Of a stretch of DNA of 64,000 nt, positions 33,503 to 41,595 are shown one piece after another. Position numbers and translations under genes: made by a program. Numbering within the stretch: position 1 is the first letter of the stretch; each line of letters opens with the position of its first letter. The DNA is from Bacteroidales bacterium UBA4772 (GTDB lineage: Bacteria > Bacteroidota > Bacteroidia > Bacteroidales > VadinHA17), in the NCBI GenBank assembly GCA_002403305.1, contig DHHM01000017.1, forward strand, positions 32,219-96,218, in the 5' to 3' direction. The notes under the pieces are model-generated. The model saw nothing but the letters and a program-made list of their open reading frames with translations. It ran no database searches and was not told the origin of the DNA.

Positions 33503-34750
33503 ATGAGTTACTCTGAAAAAACAAAGGACCTTTATCTGTCACAGCTGGCAGATATCAAAAACGCCGGGATATTCAAGGAGGAGCGCTTCATCCACAGTTC
33601 CCAGGCCGCCGATATTGAGGTTGAGTTTCCTTCAGGCTCAGACCTTAAGAAGGTCATCAACATGTGCTCAAACAATTATCTGGGCCTCTCAAGCCACCCT
33701 GAGGTTATTAAGGCTGCTCATGACGGTCTTGAGTCAAGAGGTTACGGCATGTCATCCGTACGTTTTATCTGCGGTACTCAGGATATACACCGTGAGCTTG
33801 AAAAAAGGGTGACTGAATTCCTGGGCACAGAAGACACAATACTGTTCCCATCCTGCATGGATGCCAACGCGGGTGTTTTTGAGGCTATACTCACCAGTGA
33901 GGACATCATGATCTCCGACAGGCTGGTGCATGCCTCAATCATTGACGGCATGAGGCTATGCAGCGCCCAGCACGACACCTTCAAGCACTCCAGCATGGAG
34001 CACCTCGAAGAGAAACTACTGCTCCACTCAAACAAAAGGCTAAAACTGGTGATCACTGACGGGGTCTTCTCAATGGACGGGGACACGGCAAAGCTTGATG
34101 AGATGGTCCGGCTATGCGAAAAATACGATGCCCTGCTGCTGGTGGATGACTCCCACGCCACCGGATTCATAGGTAAAACAGGCCGCGGGACACATGAGCT
34201 CTGCAATGTCATGGGCAAAATTGACATCATCACCACCACCTTCGGCAAGGCCCTGGGCGGAGCATCAGGAGGTTGTGTCTCGGGAAGAAGGGAGATAGTG
34301 GAGATGTGCAGGCAGAAGGCACGCCCCTACCTCTTCTCAAATACCATCGCTCCCGTAATAGTGTCAGGTGTCCTGAAGGTGTTCGATATCCTTTCGGCCA
34401 GCACTGAAAGACGCGACAAGCTGGAGAAGAATGCGGCATTCTGGAGGAAAGGACTGACAGAGGCAGGCTTTATTCTCAAGGAGGGTAATACCCCTATCGT
34501 TCCTGTTATGCTCTTCAATGCTAAGCTGTCACAGGATTTCTCAAAGGAACTCTTTAACGAGGGTATCTATGCCATAGGTTTCTTCTTCCCGGTGGTTCCA
34601 AACGGCCAGGCCAGGATCAGAACCCAGATATCCGCCGGCCATGAGAGACACCACCTCGGGGCAGCCCTTGAAAAATTCATTAAAGTGGGTAAAAAACTGG
34701 GCGTACCGGGCCTTACCAAAGAACAGATAATCGAAAAGTTCGGACTGTAA
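33503..34750 (+). CDS. Alpha-oxoamine synthase (Kbl-like, PLP-dependent)
   Basis: The protein has 415 residues, fold-type I. MCSNNYLGLSSHPEVIKAAHDGL and GYGMSSVRFICGTQDIHRELE open the domain. LVDDSHATGFIGKTGRG holds the PLP-pyridine Asp and FGKALGGASGG the PLP Lys (about 246). It is closely related to the true Kbl downstream but differs at HDTFKHSSMEHLEEKL and in a longer C-terminus (VPGLTKEQIIEKFGL). Alpha-oxoamine synthases join an amino acid to an acyl thioester with loss of CO2, or reverse this for Kbl. Coming directly after an acyl carrier protein, this copy may use an ACP thioester, as some serine palmitoyltransferases do. The substrate is not known. Confidence 0.85.
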   Translation: MSYSEKTKDLYLSQLADIKNAGIFKEERFIHSSQAADIEVEFPSGSDLKKVINMCSNNYLGLSSHPEVIKAAHDGLESRGYGMSSVRFICGTQDIHRELEKRVTEFLGTEDTILFPSCMDANAGVFEAILTSEDIMISDRLVHASIIDGMRLCSAQHDTFKHSSMEHLEEKLLLHSNKRLKLVITDGVFSMDGDTAKLDEMVRLCEKYDALLLVDDSHATGFIGKTGRGTHELCNVMGKIDIITTTFGKALGGASGGCVSGRREIVEMCRQKARPYLFSNTIAPVIVSGVLKVFDILSASTERRDKLEKNAAFWRKGLTEAGFILKEGNTPIVPVMLFNAKLSQDFSKELFNEGIYAIGFFFPVVPNGQARIRTQISAGHERHHLGAALEKFIKVGKKLGVPGLTKEQIIEKFGL

Positions 34751-34890
34751 GAGCCCGGAAATATTGTGGCGGATACCCTGACGCACGATAATAAATGCGT
34801 GCCATTTTAATCTTCTGGAGATGATTATCGTCATTGAATAATCACTGTAAAACGCGATCTTTGCATCCAATTAAGTGATTCTTCTCTCAG

Positions 34891-36084
34891 ATGTACAATC
34901 AATACCGGGATTATCTCAGGACGCAGATCCACGAGATAAAGGAAGCAGGGCTTTACAAGAAAGAACGTGTCATTGTCTCACCGCAGGGTGCGGAGATTAC
35001 TCTTGACACCGGTCAGCGGGTGCTTAACTTCTGTGCCAACAACTACCTGGGACTGTCGGCCAATGCAAAGCTGGTTGAAGCGGCAAGAAATGCACTTGAT
35101 ACTCACGGCTACGGTATGTCATCGGTACGCTTCATATGCGGTACAGGAGACCTGCATAAGGAACTGGAGCACAAACTTGCTGAGTTCTTCGGCACTGAGG
35201 ATACCATACTCTATGCTGCCTGCTTCGATGCCAACGGCGGTGTGTTCGAGCCTCTTCTGACAAGCGAAGACGCCATAATCTCCGATGCTCTTAACCACGC
35301 TTCCATAATTGATGGGGTGCGCCTCTGCAAGGCACAGCGTTACCGCTATGAGAATGCCGACATGGAAGACCTGGAGAGCCAGCTGCAGCAGGCACAGGAA
35401 CAGCGCTTCAGGCTGGTGGTCACTGACGGTGTCTTCTCCATGGACGGCAACGTGGCTCCGCTTGACAGGATCTATGAGCTGGCAAACAAATACGACGCCA
35501 TGGTCATGGTCGACGAGTCTCATTCAGCAGGCGTGGTGGGTGATACAGGCCGCGGTGTCACCGAGCTTTACAACCTGAAGGGTAAGATAGAGATCATCAC
35601 CGGCACGCTGGGCAAAGCATTCGGAGGAGCCATCGGTGGATTCACCACCGGCAAGAAGGAGATCATCGAGATGCTGCGCCAGCGCTCGCGGCCATATCTC
35701 TTCAGCAACTCCATCCCGCCGCTGGTCGCTGCTGCAGGCATAAAGATGGTTGAGATGATGACAGAGACCAATGAGCTGCAGGACAAGCTCCATTTCAACA
35801 CTAAATATTTCATGGACAGGATGCTGGATGCCGGCTTTGACATCAAGCCCACCCAGTCAGCAATCTGTGCCGTGATGCTCTATGACGCCAAACTGTCACA
35901 GGAAATGGCGGCAAAGCTTCTCGATGAAGGCATCTACGTCACCGGTTTCTACTACCCGGTAGTCCCCAAGGGCCAGGCCCGCATCAGGGTACAGCTCTCT
36001 GCAGCACACGGGCAGGAACATCTTGACAAGGCAATCGCTGCCTTCACCAGGGTAGGAAAAGAGCTGGGCATCTTAATGTATTGA
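34891..36084 (+). CDS. kbl: Glycine C-acetyltransferase (2-amino-3-ketobutyrate CoA ligase)
   Basis: The 397-residue protein matches Kbl in length and sequence: VLNFCANNYLGLSANAKLVEAARNALDTHGYGMSSVRFICGTGD, MVDESHSAGVVGDTGRG, and LGKAFGGAIGG with the PLP Lys. It cleaves 2-amino-3-ketobutyrate with CoA into glycine and acetyl-CoA, completing threonine catabolism with tdh. It starts 140 nt after the paralogous synthase, so it may have its own promoter. The two copies are tandem paralogues, and only this one has the family's standard length and ends. Confidence 0.93.
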   Translation: MYNQYRDYLRTQIHEIKEAGLYKKERVIVSPQGAEITLDTGQRVLNFCANNYLGLSANAKLVEAARNALDTHGYGMSSVRFICGTGDLHKELEHKLAEFFGTEDTILYAACFDANGGVFEPLLTSEDAIISDALNHASIIDGVRLCKAQRYRYENADMEDLESQLQQAQEQRFRLVVTDGVFSMDGNVAPLDRIYELANKYDAMVMVDESHSAGVVGDTGRGVTELYNLKGKIEIITGTLGKAFGGAIGGFTTGKKEIIEMLRQRSRPYLFSNSIPPLVAAAGIKMVEMMTETNELQDKLHFNTKYFMDRMLDAGFDIKPTQSAICAVMLYDAKLSQEMAAKLLDEGIYVTGFYYPVVPKGQARIRVQLSAAHGQEHLDKAIAAFTRVGKELGILMY

Positions 36085-36151
36085 ATCTTTTTGCGTCATT
36101 CATTATTAAATATATATTAACAGAGGATAAAAATTAAATATTTTAATCCTT

Positions 36152-36185
36152 TTTGTTTGGCCATTAAAAAATGTTTTTACTTTTG
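36152..36185 (+). promoter_or_regulatory. Promoter of the ilv-leu operon
   Basis: TTTG (36152-36155 or 36156-36159) and TACTTTTG (36178-36185), a perfect TAnnTTTG, are 18-22 nt apart. The leader-peptide ATG follows 18 nt after the -7 box. Confidence 0.7.
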
Positions 36186-36203
36186 TCACTTCAATTTGAG
36201 TTT

Positions 36204-36263
36204 ATGAACCACATTTCACTGTTTATTATTGCCCTCACACTTATTATCGCTTCGAGCGCATAA
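36204..36263 (+). CDS. Ilv operon leader peptide
   Basis: The 19-residue peptide MNHISLFIIALTLIIASSA contains five Ile and three Leu, with Ile-Ile pairs. It sits between a good promoter and a strong terminator ahead of ilvD. In ribosome-mediated attenuation, stalling on scarce Ile/Leu-tRNA prevents terminator formation. The segment CGGGGAG at 36265-36271, just after the stop, can pair with CTTCCCG in the 5' arm of the terminator and would serve as antiterminator. Valine codons are absent, so sensing is for isoleucine and leucine. Confidence 0.8.
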   Translation: MNHISLFIIALTLIIASSA

Positions 36264-36300
36264 TCGGGGAGTAATATATAGTTAAGAATAATAGTATACG

Positions 36301-36333
36301 AAAGCTTCCCGGAAAACCGGGAAGCTTTTTTTT
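36301..36333 (+). terminator. Ilv attenuator terminator
   Basis: The perfect 11-bp stem AAGCTTCCCGG/CCGGGAAGCTT with loop AAAA runs into eight T, 14 nt before ilvD. It follows the Ile/Leu leader peptide and would stop transcription when the leader is translated freely. Confidence 0.9.
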
Positions 36334-36346
36334 AAACAGTTCATCA

Positions 36347-38173
36347 ATGAAAAGAGAACTCAGGAGCCTGAGAACAATGACCGGCAGGACCATGGCCGGG
36401 GCAAGGAGCCTCTGGAGGGCAAACGGCATGAAGGAGGAACAGTTCGGGAAACCGGTGATAGCAATTGTCAATTCATTCTCACAGTTCGTTCCGGGTCATA
36501 TGCACCTGCACCAGGTCGGGCAGGCTGTAAAGAAGGAGATTGAGAGTCTTGGCATGTTCGCCGCAGAGTTCAACACCATAGCCATCGATGACGGCATAGC
36601 CATGGGCCACGGGGGTATGCTCTATTCACTCCCCTCGCGTGAACTTATTGCCGACAGTGTCGAGTATGTCTGCAATGCCCACTGTGCTGACGCCATGATA
36701 TGCATAAGCAACTGCGACAAAATCACCCCCGGGATGCTCATGGCTGCCATGCGCCTCAACATACCTGCGGTATTCGTCTCCGGAGGTCCTATGGAGGCCG
36801 GCAGGGCAGGAGGAAAAGCTGTTGATCTGATCACTGCCATGGTGGCTGCAGCTGACGACAGCGTCACTGACGAAAACCTGCTTGAGATAGAACGATCGGC
36901 CTGCCCCACCTGCGGATCCTGCTCGGGCATGTTCACCGCCAACTCAATGAACTGCCTGTCAGAGGCTCTCGGACTGGCACTGCCAGGCAACGGCACCGTG
37001 GTGGCCACCCACACCAACAGGAGTCAGCTCTTTACCCGGGCCGCCAGGCTGATAACAGAACTGGCACAGAAATATTACGAACAAGGGGATGAATCCGTAC
37101 TGCCACGTTCCATTGCCACACGAGCTGCCTTCATCAATGCCATGTCGCTTGACATGGCGATGGGGGGATCCACCAACACTGTCCTCCACCTACTTGCCAT
37201 TGCCCGTGCTGCCGGAGTTGATTTTACCATGAAAGACATTGATGAACTCTCACGCACAGTTCCCAACATATGCAGGGTCTCCCCCTCCTCATCTTTTCAC
37301 ATTGAAGATATCAACCGTGCCGGAGGGGTCTTTGCCATACTCGGAGAACTGGAACGAGCCGGACTGCTCGACACCTCAGTGAGAAGAGTCGACTACCCTA
37401 CACTGGGGGAAGCGATTGATGAATGGGATATTATCAGCCCTACCGCCTTGCCGCAGGCTCATCATCTCTTCCTGAGCGCCCCCGGTGGTGTGAGGAGCAC
37501 ACTGGGCGGCACTGTAACAGAACTGTATACCTCACCAGATAAGGACAGGATCAGCGGGGCCATAAGAGATGTCAGCCATCCATATAATGCTGACGGAGGA
37601 CTGGCAGTGCTTTACGGCAACCTGGCACCGGACGGATGCATAGTGAAGAGTGCCGGCATCGACAGTTCGATGCTCAGCTTCAGCGGCACGGCAGTGACCT
37701 TTGACTCCCAGGAAGAAGCTGTCACAGGAATACTGAACGGGAAGGTGAAAGAGGGCGACGCAGTTGTGATACGCTACGAAGGTCCGCGTGGCGGTCCGGG
37801 CATGCAGGAGATGCTATACCCCACCTCTTACCTCAAATCCAAAGGGCTGGATAAAAAATGTGCACTCATAACAGACGGTCGCTTCTCCGGAGGCACGGCA
37901 GGACTCTCAGTGGGACATGTCTCACCCGAGGCCGCAGCCGGTGGAACCATCGCCCTGGTCAATGACGGCGATATTATTGAGCTCGACATACCGGGAAGAC
38001 TCATCAGACTGGCAGTCACTGAAACAAATCTGGAAGAGAGGCGTCGCAAAGAAATGCAAAAAGGAGCCCGGGCGTTCACCCCGGCAGGCAGAAAACGGGT
38101 CATACCGTCGTCGCTGCAGGTATACGCTGCCCACGTGAGCTCGGCAGACCAGGGAGCAGTGAGACTATTATGA
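36347..38173 (+). CDS. ilvD: Dihydroxy-acid dehydratase
   Basis: The protein has 608 residues. IlvD markers are MAGARSLWRANGM, FNTIAIDDGIAMGHGGMLYSLPSRELIADSVEY, ISNCDKITPGMLMAAMRLN and ACPTCGSCSGMFTANSMNCL (iron-sulfur cysteines). The C-terminal segment has RYEGPRGGPGMQEMLYPTSYLKSKGL and LITDGRFSGGTAGLSVGHVSPEAAAGG. It dehydrates the dihydroxy acids in isoleucine and valine synthesis. It is the first structural gene after the attenuator and lies 16 nt before ilvB. Confidence 0.96.
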   Translation: MKRELRSLRTMTGRTMAGARSLWRANGMKEEQFGKPVIAIVNSFSQFVPGHMHLHQVGQAVKKEIESLGMFAAEFNTIAIDDGIAMGHGGMLYSLPSRELIADSVEYVCNAHCADAMICISNCDKITPGMLMAAMRLNIPAVFVSGGPMEAGRAGGKAVDLITAMVAAADDSVTDENLLEIERSACPTCGSCSGMFTANSMNCLSEALGLALPGNGTVVATHTNRSQLFTRAARLITELAQKYYEQGDESVLPRSIATRAAFINAMSLDMAMGGSTNTVLHLLAIARAAGVDFTMKDIDELSRTVPNICRVSPSSSFHIEDINRAGGVFAILGELERAGLLDTSVRRVDYPTLGEAIDEWDIISPTALPQAHHLFLSAPGGVRSTLGGTVTELYTSPDKDRISGAIRDVSHPYNADGGLAVLYGNLAPDGCIVKSAGIDSSMLSFSGTAVTFDSQEEAVTGILNGKVKEGDAVVIRYEGPRGGPGMQEMLYPTSYLKSKGLDKKCALITDGRFSGGTAGLSVGHVSPEAAAGGTIALVNDGDIIELDIPGRLIRLAVTETNLEERRRKEMQKGARAFTPAGRKRVIPSSLQVYAAHVSSADQGAVRLL

Positions 38174-38189
38174 CAATAAAACAGGCATA

Positions 38190-39932
38190 ATGAAAGAGAA
38201 AACTAAAACTGCCGGAGGACAGGATATGAATAACTATGAAGCAGAGGTCACGGGAGCCGAAGCACTCCTTAAATGTCTCATTGAAGAGGGCGTTGATACA
38301 ATATTCGGTTATCCCGGGGGAGCAATTATGCCTGTCTACGACAAACTGCTTGATTACAGCGACAGGCTCCGGCACATACTGACACGTCATGAACAGGGGG
38401 CTGCTCACGCCGCACAGGCATACGCCATGGTAACCGGAAGACCGGGAGTATGCTTCGCCACATCAGGACCGGGGGCAACAAACCTCGTGACAGGGATAGC
38501 CAATGCGTTCCTCGACTCCGTGCCGGTGGTATTCATCACGGCACAGGTAACATCAGGACTTATCGGTACCGACGCTTTTCAGGAGACTGATATACTCGGC
38601 ATCTCGACGCCGGTGACCAAGTGGAATGCCCAGGTCAAAAAGGCGGCCGATATTCCTGACACCATTGCGCGCGCATTTTACATCGCCAGGTCGGGCCGTC
38701 CGGGCCCCGTACTGGTAGATATCTCGAAGGATGCACAATTTGAAAATCTCAGCTATAGCTACCGGAAATGCACATACATAAGAAGTTATAACCCGGTCAT
38801 CCCTCTTCATATCAGGGATATTGAATCAGCGGCCGTAATGATCAATCATGCGGATAAACCCCTTATCCTGGCAGGCCACGGCGTTATCCTCTCCGGTGCC
38901 GCAGATGAACTGAAAGCCTTAGCTGAAAAGGGAGGTATCCCCGTTGCAGCAACGCTTCTCGGACTGCCGGCTTTCCCGCAGAGGCACAGGCTTTTCGCAG
39001 GAATGCTGGGCATGCATGGCAACTATGCACCCAATGTCCTAACCAACCAGGCAGACCTCATCATCGCAATAGGCATGCGCTTCGATGACAGGGTTACCGG
39101 TAACCTTAAAAAGTATGCACCTGAAGCCAGGATAATTCATATTGAGATTGATAAGGCGGAAATCAATAAAAATGTAAGGGTCGACCTTGAGATCAACAAT
39201 GATGCACGGGAAGTCCTTACGGCTCTCCTTCCACTTCTGCGTGAGAAGAGCCGTGAGAAATGGATAAGGGAGTTCAGAATCCTCGACCGGGTGGAGTATG
39301 AAAAGGTTATCAGACCGGAGACAGAGCCCGGCGAGGGTGAAATCCGAATGGGGGAAGTTGTGAATACAGTCTCGGACATTACGGAAGGTGATGCGGTCAT
39401 CGTCACTGACGTGGGGCAGCATCAGATGGCAGTGGCACGCTATTACCGTTTCAGTGAGAAGAGCATTCTGGTGACATCAGGCGGGATGGGCACCATGGGA
39501 TTCGGCCTCCCGGCATCGCTGGGAGCAGCATCAGGAAATCCCGGCAAACCTGTTATTGCCTTTATCGGGGACGGCGGCTTCCAGATGACGCTTCAGGAGC
39601 TGGGAACCATAATGCAGTATCAGATCCCCGTCAAAATAATTCTCCTCAACAACAGCTTCCTGGGCATGGTACGCCAATGGCAGGAGATGTTCTTCAACGG
39701 AAGGTACGCCTCTACTGAAATGGTAAACCCCGACTTTGTGGCCCTGGCCGGAGCCTACGGCATCCAGGCCCGCAGCGTGACACGCCGTGAGGAGCTAAGC
39801 CAGGCAGTGGGGACAATGCTTGCTGCCGAAGGCCCATTCCTGGTTGAGGTAGCCATAGGCAGGGAGGCTAATATCCTTCCTATGGTCGAACCCGGGGCAT
39901 CAGTCTCAGAAGTCACACTAACATACAGATAA
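38190..39932 (+). CDS. ilvB: Acetolactate synthase, large (catalytic) subunit
   Basis: The 580-residue protein shows the TPP-enzyme layout: TGAEALLKCLIEEGVDTIFGYPGGAIMPVYD, RHEQGAAHAAQAYAMVTGRPGVCFATSGPGATNLVTGIA (catalytic Glu), a central FAD-binding domain, and GDGGFQMTLQELGTIMQYQIPVKIILLNN (TPP/Mg site). An alternative ATG at 38226 would remove a 12-residue polar lead. It condenses pyruvate to acetolactate or acetohydroxybutyrate. ilvN, its regulatory subunit, follows 5 nt later. Confidence 0.96.
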   Translation: MKEKTKTAGGQDMNNYEAEVTGAEALLKCLIEEGVDTIFGYPGGAIMPVYDKLLDYSDRLRHILTRHEQGAAHAAQAYAMVTGRPGVCFATSGPGATNLVTGIANAFLDSVPVVFITAQVTSGLIGTDAFQETDILGISTPVTKWNAQVKKAADIPDTIARAFYIARSGRPGPVLVDISKDAQFENLSYSYRKCTYIRSYNPVIPLHIRDIESAAVMINHADKPLILAGHGVILSGAADELKALAEKGGIPVAATLLGLPAFPQRHRLFAGMLGMHGNYAPNVLTNQADLIIAIGMRFDDRVTGNLKKYAPEARIIHIEIDKAEINKNVRVDLEINNDAREVLTALLPLLREKSREKWIREFRILDRVEYEKVIRPETEPGEGEIRMGEVVNTVSDITEGDAVIVTDVGQHQMAVARYYRFSEKSILVTSGGMGTMGFGLPASLGAASGNPGKPVIAFIGDGGFQMTLQELGTIMQYQIPVKIILLNNSFLGMVRQWQEMFFNGRYASTEMVNPDFVALAGAYGIQARSVTRREELSQAVGTMLAAEGPFLVEVAIGREANILPMVEPGASVSEVTLTYR

Positions 39933-39937
39933 TCATT

Positions 39938-40498
39938 ATGAAGCAGGAATATACAATATCGCTCTTTACTGAGGATCATATAGGAATCCTCAGCAGGATA
40001 ACCCTTATCCTTACCCGGAGACAGATAAACATAGAAAGCATTACTGCCTCGGAATCTGCAGTCAAAGGTGTTCAGATGCTTACCATGGTGGTCACCACTA
40101 CGCCTGACATGGTGAATAAGGTTGCCACACAGATTGAAAAACTGGTCGATGTCATCAAGGTATTCGTGCACACCTCCCCTGAGATAATATGCCAGGAGAT
40201 AGCACTGTATAAAGTCACCTCCAGGGGGCTGATGTCAGGCAGTATGATTGGCGATCTCGTACGGAAACATCATGCCCGCATACTTGAAGTGACACCTGAA
40301 TATATCGTCGTGGAGAAGAGTGGCAACAGGGCTGAGATAACTGATCTCCTGGCTGTTCTTGAACCATGCGGCGTGCTTCAGTTCGTCAGGTCGGGCAGGA
40401 TAGCTGTAACAAGACAGGTCAAGGAGCTGAATGCATACCTGAAAGAGATGGAGGAAGCCGAACGGGGAGGACCTGAAAAACTTGAAGTATATAATTAA
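39938..40498 (+). CDS. ilvN: Acetolactate synthase, small (regulatory) subunit
   Basis: The protein has 186 residues, with an N-terminal ACT domain (YTISLFTEDHIGILSRITLILTRRQINIESITASES) and a C-terminal ALS_ss domain (EIALYKVT...RKHHARILEVTPEYIVVEKSGNRAEITDLLAVLEPCGVLQFVRSGRIAV). It confers feedback inhibition by valine-type end products on IlvB. The ACT effector loop is recognisable. It is close-packed in the operon. Confidence 0.95.
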   Translation: MKQEYTISLFTEDHIGILSRITLILTRRQINIESITASESAVKGVQMLTMVVTTTPDMVNKVATQIEKLVDVIKVFVHTSPEIICQEIALYKVTSRGLMSGSMIGDLVRKHHARILEVTPEYIVVEKSGNRAEITDLLAVLEPCGVLQFVRSGRIAVTRQVKELNAYLKEMEEAERGGPEKLEVYN

Positions 40499-40529
40499 CT
40501 GAATTACACTAATCTAACAATAGACAATT

Positions 40530-41576
40530 ATGGCACAGATCGATTTTGGAGGAGTAACAGAGAGTGTTGTGACAAGGGAAGAGTTTCCGCTCTCAAAAGC
40601 ACGTGAAGTATTGAAGAATGAAGTTGTGGCCGTCATCGGGTACGGGGTCCAGGGGCCGGCACAGGCTATGAACATGAGAGACAACGGCATCAACGTGATT
40701 ATAGGACAGGCACCCGAATTCAAAAATGACTGGGAGAGGGCTGTGGCTGACGGGTTCGTTCCCGGGAAAACTCTCTTCGGTATTGAGGAGGCTGCAGAGA
40801 GAGGCACCATCATTCAGTACCTTGTCTCCGATGCAGCTCAGAGGACCCTCTGGCCCCGGATAAAACCCTGTCTTACGACAGGCAAGGCGCTATACTTCTC
40901 TCACGGCTTCTCCGTCACATATAAGGAACATACCGGTGTGGTCCCTCCTCCGGATATAGACGTCATCCTCTGTGCTCCGAAAGGTTCAGGAACCAGTGTA
41001 AGACGCAACTTCCTCGCCGGCGCCGGCATCAACTCAAGCTACTCCGTCTTTCATGATCATACAGGCAGGGCTGAAGAGCGTACCATTGCCCTCGGCATCG
41101 CCATTGGCTCAGGTTACCTCTTCCCCACCACATTCGAGAAGGAGGTGTTCAGTGATCTTACAGGTGAGCGTGGTGTGCTCATGGGCGCCCTCGAGGGTAT
41201 CATGGAGGCACAGTACCAGGTGCTGCGCGATAACGGCCATTCACCGTCGGAAGCCTTTAACGAGACAGTGGAGGAGCTGACGCAGAGCCTGATACGGCTT
41301 GTTGACGAGAAGGGGATGGACTGGATGTATGCCAACTGCAGCGCCACGGCGCAGCGCGGCGCTCTCGACTGGAAACCGAAGTTCAGGGAGGCCACACTGC
41401 CGGTCTTCAGGGATCTGTATGACAAAGTCAGCTCAGGAGAAGAGTGTGTCAGGGTACTCACTTCAACCGGGTCAGCCGACTACCGCGAAAAGCTCGATGC
41501 GGAGCTAAAGGAGATGGGCAGATCAGAGCTCTGGAGAACAGGTGCGGCAGTGAGAAAACTGAGACCTCAGAAATAA
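40530..41576 (+). CDS. ilvC: Ketol-acid reductoisomerase
   Basis: The 348-residue protein is the short class I form. VAVIGYGVQGPAQAMNMRDNGINVIIG is the NAD(P)-binding loop. Further motifs are FSHGFSVTYKEHTGVVPPPDIDVILCAPKGSGTSVRR, then GVLMGALEGIMEAQYQVLRDNGHSPSEAFNETVEELTQSLI (metal-binding Asp/Glu helices) and YANCSATAQRGALDW. It isomerises and reduces acetolactate-type compounds. The sequence around residues 55-60 (GQAPEFKNDWERA) departs from the common phosphate-binding Arg/Ser pattern, so NADH versus NADPH use is uncertain. Confidence 0.95.
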   Translation: MAQIDFGGVTESVVTREEFPLSKAREVLKNEVVAVIGYGVQGPAQAMNMRDNGINVIIGQAPEFKNDWERAVADGFVPGKTLFGIEEAAERGTIIQYLVSDAAQRTLWPRIKPCLTTGKALYFSHGFSVTYKEHTGVVPPPDIDVILCAPKGSGTSVRRNFLAGAGINSSYSVFHDHTGRAEERTIALGIAIGSGYLFPTTFEKEVFSDLTGERGVLMGALEGIMEAQYQVLRDNGHSPSEAFNETVEELTQSLIRLVDEKGMDWMYANCSATAQRGALDWKPKFREATLPVFRDLYDKVSSGEECVRVLTSTGSADYREKLDAELKEMGRSELWRTGAAVRKLRPQK

Positions 41577-41595
41577 CATTCACCAAACAGATATT

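Noticed and set aside
36186..36346. T-box riboswitch in front of ilvD
   Set aside because: No T-box core sequence (GGGTGGNACCGCG-like) or specifier-loop architecture; a short Ile/Leu-rich reading frame with a terminator explains the region better.
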